From Mucor racemosus (Eukaryota > Mucoromycota > Mucoromycetes > Mucorales > Mucoraceae), in contig JAPEHQ010000006.1 in assembly GCA_027405735.1 (NCBI GenBank), positions 1,426,001 to 1,490,000 on the forward strand: 64,000 nucleotides of DNA, written 5' to 3'. Below the pieces are notes generated by a model. It did not search any database, was not told the DNA's origin, and saw only the letters and a program-made list of their open reading frames with translations. This document shows, one piece after another, positions 10,101 through 21,235 of the stretch (position 1 is its first letter; every line of letters starts with the position of its first letter). The position numbers were made by a program, and so were the translations under genes.

Positions 10101-12756
10101 GCTAAGTTTTAACGATTCACTTGAAGAACATACGCAATTACTTGCAGAAGTGATTCGACGTTTGACTAACGCAAATCTCCAAATTAACCCGGACAAAATT
10201 GTCTTTGCTCAACGCAGTGTACATGTCCTTGGTTGGAGCATTATCCATAATCGCCTGGTACCTGATTCCCGTAAATTGACAAACTTTCATACATGGCCGC
10301 TTCCCAAAACTGGCAAAGATATCATGCGTTATCTTGGATTTACCAACTATTTTCGTAGTGCTATTCCAGGTTACGGTACACTTGCTGCTCCTTTGGATGA
10401 ATTGCGTAATCATAAAAGCCTTGCTAGTATTTGGAATGACACTCATACAACTGCATTTTACAATCTCCAAAAAGCTCTCGCTTCCTCAACTGCACTCAGC
10501 CCCATTGATTTTCGATACAAAGTAAATGTTGCTACAGACGCTTCTGCTACTGCTGTTGGTGGTATTATCTATCAAATCAAAGACAACACAGTACACTATA
10601 TCACAATGGCTAGTCGCAAATTATCCAAATCTGAAATGGCTTATTCCACAACTAAACGCGAACTGTTAGCTATTGTCTACATGTTCACAAAGTTTCACAA
10701 ATGGCTTTTTGGTATACCTTTTATCTTACATACAGATCACCGTAGTCTTGTTTGGTTGCAAACTCAATCGACTCCTAATATGATGTTGTTAACATGGTAT
10801 GAAGTTATTTTCTTTCATTATACTTATGATATCATTCATATTCCAGGATCGCGTAATATTTTACCAGATGCTCTCAGTCGTTTATTTCCAACTGATGCAC
10901 CAGATGACAATAAACTGGAGGGGGGTAATTTATACAACAACACGAGTATTTTTGTAAAAGAAAAACGACGAAACCACAAACGTGGCGACACCGATCTTTT
11001 AACACAAACAAACAACCGTGACTCATCTTTACTCAAACCTAAAAAGCAAAACAACACCTTGTTTAAAAAACGCTTTAAGAAAAGCAACTTTAAGTATTCA
11101 TCATTCCCTACGAAACATGATATTAACTATCACACTCCTGTGAATAACGATATTGACGTTTTTGATGCTTCAACTTACAATGCTATTTCATCATCAAAAT
11201 CAAACGATCACAACGATAATTCATTAACGAATAACAATAGTCCGTCTATTAAAAATTCTGATACATTACCACACAACCATAATATTCTCATTTCACGAGC
11301 AATGAAATATGCTGACTATATGACACCTCCAGAATCTGAGAGAATCGAACTCATTCTGAAAGTGCATTTGTTAGGTCATGTGGGTATTAATGCTATTGAG
11401 AAAATTCTACACAATGATTATGCTGTACATTGGACGCACATGCGAGATGATATTACTAGAGTTTTAAAAGATTGTCATGCTTGTCAATCACACGGAATTT
11501 TTAGTGTTGGATATCATCCACCTCGAAGTGTATTACCAGATAATGTATTCGATCACATTGCTGTCGATTTAGGAGATTTCGCTACTACATCAACTTCAGG
11601 CAATAATTACATTTTAGTTATTGTTGATTATTTTAGCAGATTTACTATATTGCGAGCACTACCTGACAAGAGCCCAGTGACTGTAGCTAGATCCTTGCTA
11701 TCTGTCTGTTCTTTGTTTGGATGGCCTGCTCGTATAACAAGTGATAATGCTAATGAATTTGTTGGAACTTTCATACGAGAATTCCTCGAATTAAGTGGTC
11801 TTGATCGCCTAACATCGTTACCATACACACCTACTGGCAACAGCCTGGTCGAATCATTTATGGGTGTTAGCAAACGAGCTATTATCAAATCATTAACGCA
11901 CGATGCAGCAGAACCTGAATCATGGGATCTATATCTAGATGTCATTCAATATGCCATGAACATTCAGTATGCTCGTCTGCACAAATCTCAACCTTTTTCT
12001 GTCATGTTTAATCGTGCACCAAATCTTTTCAAAGATTATTCGAATTCACCTGCTCCTGCAATTGATATTAATAATCCAAATACTGAAATTATTGACAAGC
12101 GATTAAAATACGTTAAGGAAATTGTTATCCCTGCTATTCACAAACGAATCCAGGAAACACAATTAAAAGATCATGCTACTTTTGAACGCACTCACAAAAT
12201 TGTATACGACAAGTATCCAATCAACTCAAAAGTTATGATTGTAAATCCACTTCGCACATCCAAACTAAGCCCTCGCTGGTTAGGACCATACCTAATAAAA
12301 AACTATACTAGACATGGCAGCTATGTATTAGCAGATTTAACAGGTGAACTTTTATCTCGAGATGTAGCTACTCAACATATACGAGTCATAGATTCTTCAG
12401 ATAATCATCTCACACACGGGTTCAAAGATCGTCATTATGAAGTACAGGCTATCGTTAACCATCGTATCGACAAAGACACTGGTGAAATGTTCTATCGCAC
12501 AAATTGGGTAGGATACCAGAAGTCAGATGATACATGGCAGCGCGAATCCGACTTTGACTCTAAGAAACCTATTCGTGATTATTGGGCAAGAATCAATCCA
12601 ACTAAACTAGGTGCGCCGCTACCTAATACAGCTAATAAACGCAAGTTGAATCGTCGTCGAAAGCACGCAGGACCTACTGTAAATCGTCGACATCCCAACA
12701 AGAAGCCTAATTCTAAAGCTACAAATCAAGAAACGTTGTCTCCACAACAAGCTTAA
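7156..12756 (+). CDS. Gypsy-1 Gag-Pol polyprotein with chromodomain
   Basis: A 1866-residue single-frame polyprotein that would be cut into Gag, protease, reverse transcriptase/RNase H and integrase. In order: a Gag-like region; two variant zinc knuckles of the form C-X2-H-X4-H-X4-C (FCDYHKSKGHNTSEC, then FCVYHKRKSHNTSDC) with a Cys-rich patch between them; aspartic protease DTG at D651; reverse transcriptase with YVDD at 976-979; RNase H motifs (TDAS, TDHRSL); an HHCC integrase zinc domain; and the integrase triad D1471, D1530, E1566, where the last two are separated by 35 residues. A chromodomain follows at about 1758-1815 (EVQAIVNHRI, WVGYQKSDDTW). The chromodomain places it with chromoviruses, whose integration is commonly guided to histone-marked chromatin. 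No frameshift separates Gag from Pol. Start at 7156, 48 bp after the LTR. In RT, FGISFIGN replaces the common FGLSNAP motif. Confidence 0.95.
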   Translation: MVHQQQSTPALSESPLVAITNDSLNSSAPPATESDTCATGVNSQSDIGASDMDVDSDTMSSVASISNPGQLLQLHRTINQLTIDATLASAKVSSLHGEARQIAVRELQDLSTTIRTSIDLLNHLRASNATSNVQSTSPRSVPASKVVCPNNLPHFQWEGSVFDERNTIFVDVDACLTKFQDVMFAYNLDFDAEFGRLVPPMLSPTQRTWYQSFVANSKQPTWAEFKASFKARYGLSVLDDRQKCTSDLVDISLNPEETLDSFVDRFNDLRRRAFDQVPPPFLLVSRFMLALPQPLRSQVNIVRQSKEAHGDVSVDFIIRTARDLLASMTPSEAAAAMSRKEVVKHEKGTKASKWASTSAADNSHVSIPIQGAAASNISKPNMKKSAGISGRFCDYHKSKGHNTSECQAYAAKLAEQVPVASTSTPSSSPQTTGRPFKTTRPSCRDCGAPNYVYGHVCNTATRTGESPKTPERRFGMMRISDSEPATVKQDKTSTVTPASAATSASSPAKVTGTKSSKFCVYHKRKSHNTSDCNAYAAYIATLSSKALDGAKGTSGTDAAPSTPGTPSSAVTNTVAPSATSDTTTTTAANSASATTTQSTSASDDAMDVDVVVATEAHKCKLNEFSNLPINKSNSLLVPLIVESYKVYGVLDTGCTFSICAPQFAKSLGIHIDLSTDGHIQLGHTSTTKPRIGSCYLNIFYNKRNFKHKFEIFDFYTDSNDCPILLGLDIMSQLNIGITGLTSSWFEYTGPELPSPIDPDVEPNNDPYGSPTERNLAYAQIEPLLKENANIDLASTYCNLPGAIVQLETIPNKIAYRAPYPVPIVYKEAVLAQLDQWQKDGVIERSPSHTGWNHPLLVVAKKNSAGVYSFDKPRIVADVRLFNQILVSTDKYQMPRIDDIHQRFSAAKIISSIDVKSFFTSFLVDRRFRFKLSFSCPFTNQQYMWRKVCFGISFIGNLTSRCLSNLFSDMREHVCLYVDDIGVLSFNDSLEEHTQLLAEVIRRLTNANLQINPDKIVFAQRSVHVLGWSIIHNRLVPDSRKLTNFHTWPLPKTGKDIMRYLGFTNYFRSAIPGYGTLAAPLDELRNHKSLASIWNDTHTTAFYNLQKALASSTALSPIDFRYKVNVATDASATAVGGIIYQIKDNTVHYITMASRKLSKSEMAYSTTKRELLAIVYMFTKFHKWLFGIPFILHTDHRSLVWLQTQSTPNMMLLTWYEVIFFHYTYDIIHIPGSRNILPDALSRLFPTDAPDDNKLEGGNLYNNTSIFVKEKRRNHKRGDTDLLTQTNNRDSSLLKPKKQNNTLFKKRFKKSNFKYSSFPTKHDINYHTPVNNDIDVFDASTYNAISSSKSNDHNDNSLTNNNSPSIKNSDTLPHNHNILISRAMKYADYMTPPESERIELILKVHLLGHVGINAIEKILHNDYAVHWTHMRDDITRVLKDCHACQSHGIFSVGYHPPRSVLPDNVFDHIAVDLGDFATTSTSGNNYILVIVDYFSRFTILRALPDKSPVTVARSLLSVCSLFGWPARITSDNANEFVGTFIREFLELSGLDRLTSLPYTPTGNSLVESFMGVSKRAIIKSLTHDAAEPESWDLYLDVIQYAMNIQYARLHKSQPFSVMFNRAPNLFKDYSNSPAPAIDINNPNTEIIDKRLKYVKEIVIPAIHKRIQETQLKDHATFERTHKIVYDKYPINSKVMIVNPLRTSKLSPRWLGPYLIKNYTRHGSYVLADLTGELLSRDVATQHIRVIDSSDNHLTHGFKDRHYEVQAIVNHRIDKDTGEMFYRTNWVGYQKSDDTWQRESDFDSKKPIRDYWARINPTKLGAPLPNTANKRKLNRRRKHAGPTVNRRHPNKKPNSKATNQETLSPQQA

Positions 12757-13090
12757 TTCATCAAGCAAATAGTTGTAGTAATCTTTTCCTTACTTTTTTT
12801 ATTTTTTTTTTCCCCTGCCAAGGTTTTTTCCAAAGGTTTTTATCGATCACTACAAGCTCTTCAACACTTTCATCTTATACCAAATTTATACTACTTTACT
12901 TCTCTGATTTTCTCATTTATACTGGTGCCTCATCTACTTCAAATTGGTCTTTTCTTTTCTATCCTGGTCATGTCAACTCTTTTCTTTATGCCTATCCTCA
13001 TTTTTGAATTAATTTTCCCAAGATCTGCGTCTTTAAATTAATTTGAAACATGATCTACAAAACCCACTTCCCGGTTTTATCTCGTAGAAG

Positions 13091-13105
13091 GCTGGGGGGG
13101 AGCAA
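13091..13105 (+). other. Gypsy-1 polypurine tract
   Basis: A purine-rich GCTGGGGGGGAGCAA run directly abuts the 3' LTR start at 13106. This is the position and composition expected for the plus-strand primer in LTR retrotransposons. Confidence 0.75.
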
Positions 13106-13634
13106 TGTTGTATTCCACCTACTAGTATCATACATTATCACCTTCTACAGTATCAATACATCTTACAATCTATTGACTACGACATGTATTGAAGTGCAAG
13201 TCTTGATATCGGATATAAGAAACTCCTAGCGTACCAAGTTTAATCCAGTAATTACCAAGAACGCTTGGACCTCAATTATGACACCACATTATTTCATCCC
13301 AGCAGTTAACCAATCAAGTAGTTATCAAATCAACATCCAAGCATATTTAGCGCAGCATTGAAACAACACAACTCACAAGCTCTGCAAGAACGGTTAAATT
13401 ATGATTGATCCATTTCAATCCATAGATTACTATCAAACAGATCCAATAGTTCAATAGTGCCTTAAATTACATCTCAGGATCTCAATGTCTAATCAATATA
13501 AAAGGCCATACTTTTACATCTAAATAAACGATATCTTGTTTTTATTATACAGTTGAAGAACTGATTAATTACTCATTCTTTTATAATTGTATTCTTTTTT
13601 AAGTAATATTTATCAATCCTGAAAATATACGACA
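13106..13634 (+). repeat. Gypsy-1 3' LTR
   Basis: 529 bp, apparently identical to the 5' LTR, and followed at once by the target duplication CCCTA. The 349 bp between the gag-pol stop and this LTR hold T-rich untranslated sequence and the polypurine tract. Confidence 0.95.
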
Positions 13635-14405
13635 CCCTAGACCAACGCCGTAATTGAGCATAGCAAGACAGCACGATTAAACGGCTAAGTCTCTTATGCT
13701 ATAGTATACAGTATATCTAAGTTTTAAATAAAAATGCACGTTTTTAACTTTTCTTATATTTACCATTCTACGGTCTGAAAATTCAGGCTTTTTGGCAGAC
13801 ATTTTTCGGGGCTCATTTTATCCTTACCAACACTCATGATTTGAATCAAAAAATAGAAAAATTAAATTTTGACACCAAAATTAACGTTTAAATATATTAC
13901 ATTGTGTGAGAAAATTGTAGCTATAACTAATACGCATTTTATAAAAGCTTAATATTAAATGTTAAGTAATGAAACTTTGTACTTTTGGCCCAAAAACGGT
14001 TTTTTGGTTAAAGGATTTTCATGGAATATTTTGCAATAAAAATATTGTATATTTTTTATTGAGCAAATAGAGCGCTAAATTTTTTACATGCTTATATTTT
14101 TTGTTTTTATAATTGGTAGTATAATTAACTCTAGATTTGCAAAACCAAAAAAAAAAAATTAAAAATTGTCAAAATTGATGATCTGGACAAAAATAATTTT
14201 CTAAAATAATATTCCGCTTATAAGCCTTGTGAGTCTTAAAAATAAGAGAATTTATAATACTTGAGAACTTTTTCAAGAATTTACGATGCTGTACCCACTT
14301 GATTCAAGCTTATTGCTGTAAATATTTATACACGTTAATATTGTGTGGTAGTTTATTTGATGATAATATAGTCTTTATAATTATTGCGCTAGAGATGATT
14401 TACAT

Positions 14406-14520
14406 TGAATTTTAGTCTTATCCCTCCAACATTATAAACATAAATATGGCCATCACTGGGTCGTATTGCCATCTTTTTACCCTCTTTGTCTCAAGCCAAT
14501 TTATTCAATGCTTTACCAGA
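14406..14520 (-). pseudogene. WD-repeat gene fragment captured in the CACTA element (copy 1)
   Basis: Read on the minus strand from 14520, the frame gives SGKALNKLA, a stop codon, then DKEGKKMAIRPSDGHIYVY. The stop replaces a Trp that is intact in the second CACTA copy (46552-46680). Between the two copies the reading frame and hydrophobic pattern are kept. The pattern is that of a WD40 blade and resembles the last repeats of fungal cytoplasmic dynein intermediate chain; that assignment is from memory of the family and needs a search. It cannot be expressed as a working protein. Confidence 0.5.
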
Positions 14521-15420
14521 ACAAACTTACTTTTGACTTATAAAAATTCATTTATTAGTAAAATCAATTATTAATAATAAGCTAATAAGTAATAATTATG
14601 GTGTACCTTCGATAGTTGGTAGCGATATACAAGACAAAATCTTATTTCCCTCTTCTTAGCTGTTGGCCACTAAATAGAAACAAATGCTTTTTAGAAACTA
14701 AATAGACTAACATGATTTTATTCATTCATTCAAATCAAGTCAATACTATATATACTTTTATAATCACCAGTTTTTCCCGAGGTAGATATCGACTTTAGAC
14801 CAAAAAAGGATGCATTATAACGTGGATAATGGAACAAAATGATTAAGTCCTGGATGCTTTTTTGTTCGAGAAAGATATTATAACATACCCTAACGTTAAC
14901 AGCTAATGATTTATTTCCAAATAAACAATAGGAAAAACATGTACTTGTACCTGCTATTTGATTCCAGTTTATAAAAAAATATTAGTCTTTTTGTTGTAGT
15001 TTTAAACGTAAATAAAAGAGCTGAGGAAAGAGTAGGGAAGAAAAAAGATTGTATGTGTTACAAACAGGAACTTACAAAAGCATAAATACTTTTAGTGTTA
15101 CCAAATAGGTTGTTGTCGTTGTTTCCATTTGGTCCCCGAAAGAAGAACATGGGCAGAACTCTTTCAAACCCCAAATTTCAAATTAATATATCTCGTCAAT
15201 AAGGCAATTTTGTTGAATCAGAGTAACTCACATCTGCTTTAAATTATTTAAATTATCTTCGTTATTAATTATATTATAATTGATATACTTTAATAAGTTG
15301 ACTAAAAAACCTTGATCTCATTGCTCTGCTCATCTGGGCTGCCTGATCTGCACAATTTTTTTTATTCTGCCCATCTGTGCAGATCATTATGCCCATAGGA
15401 AGCAGAGTTTCGCTGTAGTG

Positions 15421-16690
15421 CTATGAGCGGCATCCATACAAACATACTCGTTAGATTTTATATATATGGTACATCGTACACCTTACAGACTGTGAAATTA
15501 TGACCTTTTACTGAGTCTCCTTATTTTTCATATATCATCGAGGCAACATGAACAAGAATCTAAGCAAATGTTTATATTAAATAACAAACAACATTTAATA
15601 ATAAATAAATTCTGCAATGAAATGACACCTTTTATAGACCAAAGTCGCCATTGTTATTTCAAAAAAATAACTAATCTCAATTCGTACCTGAATCTCGCTC
15701 CATAAGGACTGAGTTCCATTCAGATCCTAATACGCATAACGAGGAAACCCTATATTGCTGGTGCCTGTAAAAGAAAGTATTCCTGATCAAAATACAACCT
15801 TCTACAAGACGACACCTATGATATAAAGCTGTACTTATTTTGCATTAATAATTTATTCTAAAACTCCTGCTCATAAAATCGCAGTTGTAGTACTTCTAGG
15901 TAAGGAATCACATCCCATAAAAATACGCTCAGTTGCATTTTAAATCATAACTGGAATGTTGAAAGATCAACATCCATCTAATGATAATTCTATTATATCA
16001 AACAAAGTATCAACAACATCTCAACCAAGTATCTTATAAAAGAATATCAACAAAAGAAATTATGATTGAACACCTGTAAAATAGGGATCATCACCACACA
16101 AACATCCACTATTCTACAATTCCTATAAATATAGCATACTTTATAAAGATATCATTCTTTTTCTTCAGATTTCTTTTAATCACAATAAAACCGTGGAAAG
16201 ACTATAATTGTATTTATTAACGCTTTCATTTTATATTTCTTTCCATTTTTATGAAATTACTTCAATTTTTTGCAAATTCAACAAAAATCTTAATAATAAG
16301 CATCACAAAACGATCATTCAATCATTCAAAAAAACGAGACTTTCATTTACAACAATTTCAATATAAAAAAAAAGGCATCCTTGTTGCTTCTGCATATTTA
16401 TATAGTACTATAATACTATATAACGGGTAAAATAATCAACAATGTTAAATTGAAACCATATCTAATCCAAATGTTCAAGACAACGAGGGCCTTCATAGTC
16501 CCTCTCCCTTGTTGTCTTTGAACAAATTGACCACTTTTGAGAAAAAACCCTAGATAGCCTGCATGTGAACTTATGTTGTATCAATGCTTTATTATATATA
16601 GTTAATAAGAACGAGAACATACAAAATAAAATTAATGAGACACATGGCGGTTTCAATCCATGTATACAGTATATTGTAGCTAAATCAACT
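15421..16690. other. AT-rich stretch with a possible LTR relic and family B repeat
   Basis: No gene seen. About 15770-16240 has the layout of a Gypsy LTR: an AACATC-rich middle, AATTATGATTGA, then a TATAAATA-like box followed by TTTCTT tracts. It is reminiscent of the Gypsy-1 LTR but too diverged to be sure. About 16380-16690 aligns with 23090-23400 in the same orientation and is the other half of repeat B. It ends exactly where the right palindrome arm begins. Confidence 0.4.
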
Positions 16691-19600
16691 GTTTTTCTAA
16701 GTAGATGCATTCAAAATATTGATGTATATATAACATTCTTCTTCGTCATACAAAAATAAACTATCAATCTTTTATAGTAATTAATATGTCTAAATAAGTC
16801 ATTAGAATAAATAGATGCTGCATCACAACTACATGACAATCTCAAATTGGTATCAATTTAAAACTAAAAGATATAGATTTAAGGATCTATATACAAATAA
16901 TCTTCAAGAATTATACAGTATCTCAAAAGTCCAATCTTAGGGACAAGTACTACTGTATAACTCGATGCTGTTATACAAAGCAAAACTTTCATCGAGGGCC
17001 AACAGGACTCAAGGCATTATCTACAAAGATATTATATTTATTTTATCCTCTCTCTAATGGGAATAATCCAAAGTGCCACACATTTGACTCATTGGAAAAC
17101 GTTCTATCTAAAAGAATATATATTCGCAAAATATACATAATTGTAATGCCATTATTATCACGTATGCATTTCTCTTAACTTTTACTTGCAAATTGCCTTT
17201 GCCCCATCATATACAGTAATTACTCAAAAATGCAAGATTCTTTACTTTTGATTTATTGATATCCACCGATTATATATATTTTACAAACCATTATTATACA
17301 CCGGATTAAAGATGCATATCGGAAAATTAGTTACGTTACATTTAAAAGCCTGGTAAAAGCTTTTCACATTTGCAGTAGTCAGAAATGCCAAATTTGTCAA
17401 ATAATCGGTCATCCCTAAAGCCCCAGTAAACAGCATTATGACTTTTTTCAAGTTGTATTTTTTAATGTCCTAATTTGATGCAAATTGGCAGCTTTATTTG
17501 CGCTATTTTGCTTTATTGTAAGCGTATTTGTGATGGAGTAACAATACATTATACAGAAATCTTTAAAAATTGGCTAAATGACTAATCCTTTTTATTAATT
17601 AAAAATTGAAATATGAAGACTCTTATAAGTCTTTATTCTCCAAAATACAAAATTCACAGCATTTTCTTGTTTATTTGCATTATTTTACTGGATTCTAGCT
17701 ACAACATTGATCGAGTAATGATGCATTATCTCCAGATTTATAAAAATTAATCAAATAACTAATAATTTTAATCACTCCAAAACGAAACATTAAAGCATTT
17801 ACATATCTGTTTTCTTGGTACTGCAATATGCTCCAAATGTACCGCTTTCATTTCGATCTTTTTTCTTGATTGTAGCTGCATTTTTCATGGAGTAATGACA
17901 GATATACCATCAAAAACATCCTCAAAAAATGGTACAAATAGCAGGAGCCACTAATATTGCTTGAAATTTGAAAGAGCGTCAAAATTTCTGGGCTATAAAT
18001 TGGCCAATCATATCGTTCTACCAAAATCTCGAAAAACAAATTTAATATCTTGTTTCATAATCGATCCTCTCGGACTTTCAATGAAATCGCGCGCTTTAAG
18101 CTGTAGTTTATTTTTAAGCTGTAAATGTGCAAAATACTAGAAATTTGGAAATGTTTTCAATATTTGACAAAAAACTGTATATTTACCGTCACCTAACCAT
18201 TAAATGGTTTTTGTAGATCATTCAATTCTGCATCAATTTACGGTTTTAAATAAAACATTTTGCTCTCAAATTGTTTCATAAATACAGATTTTTTGTGCAC
18301 CACAGCTTTACATTTCAGTATACTATATTTCATCAAATCTTAATTTATCAATAACTCCATGAAAAATTCGTATTTTTTGAAGATTTAAAAATCATCTAGT
18401 AGATAAAGTTGCATAAAATGTGTTGATTATTTACTGCGGATTATTAATAGATCAGTTCATTCAAGAAACAAAGGTTTTTCATTTTTCTAATATTTATTTG
18501 CTTACAGTTACTTAAACCAATATTTGAAACCTAAACTTTTTGAAAGATAAATTCAAAGCGCATTGAACTATATACGGCAGCATTGGTAATATATAAGCAT
18601 AATGTTTAATTAGTAATTTCGGTGCCCTCATTTCCGTATATGCTGATTTCCACTGAATTAGGGCGCTATTTCTAATTTCAAATTGACTATTTAGCAGCAA
18701 ATCTTATTTGGGAAAAGGGCGCTCTTGATTCCTACAATTTACCTAGCAAATCCATGGGGGGTACTAAAGTTATTTGGTGCTAAATAATGTTATAGCTGTA
18801 GTATATTTTGAAACTTACAACCCATTTGGATCAATATTTATTAATTATTACAAGCCTTTTTCCAGTTGCTTTGATTTTTTTTAAGTAGAGGAAGACAAGT
18901 TTGTTGTCGAAAATGGCGGTATATATCTTCAAAAGCAGCTGTTTTTAGCTAATGAAATCAAGATATATTATTCGTATATTCACTACGTATCAAGCACAAC
19001 TTCAAAATTCAAATTCGAATCATTATTTGATTTTATGAAAATGCTCAGAATATCTGAAACAGCCCATACAAATAGTCTAAGCAATTACGAGTTTTGATTT
19101 CGCCATTTTCACAGCAACTCGGGGTGGCTGAACCTTTTTCAATTTTGTGGATTAGCATTAGATGTACCTACCATTTAAACGAGAGCTTATTTGGATCCAT
19201 ATTTGGCGAGAACTAGTGAGCTTACTGCTTTAATTAGTAGATGTGAACAGTAGGTAATCAACTTTTTGTTCAAATTTTCTAAATGCACAATGATTCGTGC
19301 AATGTGATACTGGATATAGCTGGAGTATCTACCCATAACTGTACTCATATATGTAGGGTGGCAGCTTACTTGGATCATTATTTATAAAGATTGCATTTTT
19401 GCTTGTTTTCATTAAAAGGGCGCAATAAAATATAGGTGCACTTTGACATTAATTTTTCGACATGCAGTAGGTTGTGGTAGTTGCTCTTTGAGACCATCGC
19501 ATCCAAGGTGTGTATCTACCCTCATGTAAAGTTGGAAGTTAATAGGATTGAAATTCATTGAGATAAGGTTTTTGTTGTCGGTTTTTATGGCTGTAGGAAA

Positions 19601-20709
19601 GGAGGTTTCAGATGCGTTTTAAATGTTTTTCAAATATTTTGTTGAGTATTGAGTCAAATCACGTAAAATCTTCGAAGGAAATGTACACCTTGATTCACTC
19701 TTCACTTTATAAGCCATTGATATCTCTCGAAAAATAGAAACAATCATTCCAGAATTCCAGAATAAAAGTGCACTGGCCAAATATTGACCAAGATTTACCA
19801 AGATTTACCTAAAATATGCTGTAAAAAATTGAACGCCTAAATTAAAATATTAATTTTTTGTATTCACACGATAGATCCAACTACTAGCTACTGGGAATTT
19901 TTTGTTTCAGCCAAAATTATAGATTTTCCGTCGAGATAATCAAAATAATAGTTCATATTACAGCTTAACCCTATCATAACTGGGTTTAAAAATTGATCTG
20001 ACAAATCGACTAGATAATGATCAAAAAACCAAAATTGCTTAATGGCTCCTAAACTGCAAAGTAAGTTGAAATAGCTTATTAAATGTTTTTTGTACAGTTT
20101 TGAATTTTGCATCCAGATAAACAAAATTCAAACAACTTTTTCACATTAAATTTTGCACAAAATGCTATTGAAATTTTGGAGGTTTTTTGAAGATACACAT
20201 CACTTTTTATAAACATGTTTTAAAAATAGTTCATGGAGATTATGTGCAACACAATTATTTATCGATCGAGCCATTGCTGAACCTTGTAGCTGCTTTTTTC
20301 ATAGAGAAATCACAATTTTTGTGAATTTTTTTTTGAAATTCAGAATTTGGGATGAGGGTATACAAGGGAAAATTGGGAGTTAGAAGCGAAGGAATCTCTT
20401 TGCACATACTTTTGAGGATATCTCTACGAAAAATCAAGATTTTGAAAAAAACTAAATTGGGTCTAAGAGAGCTCAACAAGCTTGATGACATGAATGTAAA
20501 AAAAAGTATTGCTCAATTTAACGAATATTTTGAAATCTACTGCAAAAATGTCAAAAAAATGAAAAAAAAATAAAAGTGTTCCGAATTTTTTCATATTGAA
20601 ATATGTTATAAAGTACCTTAAAACAAGTAAGTTTTATTATTAGAAAGTGACAGTAAATTTTAATTTTTTGCAAAGATATGAAGGCCCAAAGTTTTTGATT
20701 TTGACAGTG
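16691..20709. repeat. Right arm of the 4.0 kb inverted repeat (family A)
   Basis: Reverse complement of 1-4019 with only a few substitutions and no indels noticed. The spacer between the arms is 12.67 kb and is wholly explained by repeat B plus the nested CACTA and Gypsy-1 elements. Because the two arms flank unrelated sequence and carry some differences, this is not a simple hairpin-read artefact. Confidence 0.9.
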
Positions 20710-21235
20710 AAATACCTGTAAAAATCTGAAACATTGGCATTAAAAACGATGTACCAACTGCAAAAAGTAGGATATTTTTGGATACTTGTTTTTGGATTAA
20801 AGTTGAACATCTTAGGTACATTGACATATAATGTTTTTATGGTGTCCTTTAGTCAAAGAAAAAGTAGAGTAGAGATGAAAAGTAAGACCTAGTTTTCAAA
20901 GAGAGAGCGGTAAATTTTATCAGCTTTTAAGCCATTCGTGATGTATGAATTGAATTTAGAAATGGGTGTCATAATGCAACAAATTTATATCTCGTTAGCA
21001 GTGTCTAAAATGTATTCTAAAATATGTTTAGTGTAACGTTTGTTATGAAAAAAAGGACACATTCCGATGTTGAAGGTTGAAATTATGAGAATTCAGTTTT
21101 TTGAAAATTTGAATTTCACTCAAATATGTTTAGTCTTGCACAAATTGAGTAAAACTGCTAATCCGATTAGCAAAAGAGGGCAGCAATAAAAAAAAACGAA
21201 CATATCGAGGGGACGTTTGCTTAGTTGTTACACTG
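20710..21235. repeat. Outer end of family A repeat beyond the palindrome arm
   Basis: This segment is the diverged reverse complement of about 27062-27600. Both copies end in the same sequence, which reads GTAACAACTAAGCAAACG inward from 21235 and from 27062. The shared end suggests a real element terminus. The partner of this segment for the left arm lies outside the window. No ORF of note. Confidence 0.6.

Larger units (their letters stand above)
6580..13634 (+). mobile_element. Gypsy-1: complete Ty3/Gypsy chromovirus-type LTR retrotransposon
   Basis: The element is bounded by two 529 bp LTRs that appear identical and begin TG and end CA. It is flanked by the 5 bp target duplication CCCTA at 6575-6579 and 13635-13639. 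One uninterrupted 1866-codon gag-pol frame fills the interior. It inserted into the CACTA element: joining the flanks restores the sequence seen in the other CACTA copy near 47430-47455 and 48905-48935. Identical LTRs and an open frame imply very recent insertion and possible activity. No TGG-type primer binding site follows the 5' LTR, which is followed by a run of T. Confidence 0.95.
5229..15420. mobile_element. CACTA-like DNA transposon, non-autonomous, split by Gypsy-1
   Basis: The left end reads CACTACGGCCGA. The right end, read inward, is CACTACAGCGAAAC. The 3 bp on each side are CTA (5226-5228 and 15421-15423), the target duplication length expected for CACTA/EnSpm elements. Both subterminal regions are packed with variants of TGTGC, TGTGCCCA and ATGGGCA in both orientations, matching the subterminal repeats of this superfamily. 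Without Gypsy-1 (6580-13634) and its duplicated CCCTA the element is about 3.1 kb. It contains no transposase ORF. A second copy forms the palindrome at 45674-49709. Near 14.4-14.5 kb it carries a piece of a WD-repeat gene. Confidence 0.75.

Noticed and set aside
1..20709. Palindrome explained as a missing-adapter sequencing artefact
   Set aside because: The 12.67 kb centre is not palindromic, the arms differ by some substitutions and the flanking transposons have perfect target duplications. Long-read confirmation is still wanted.
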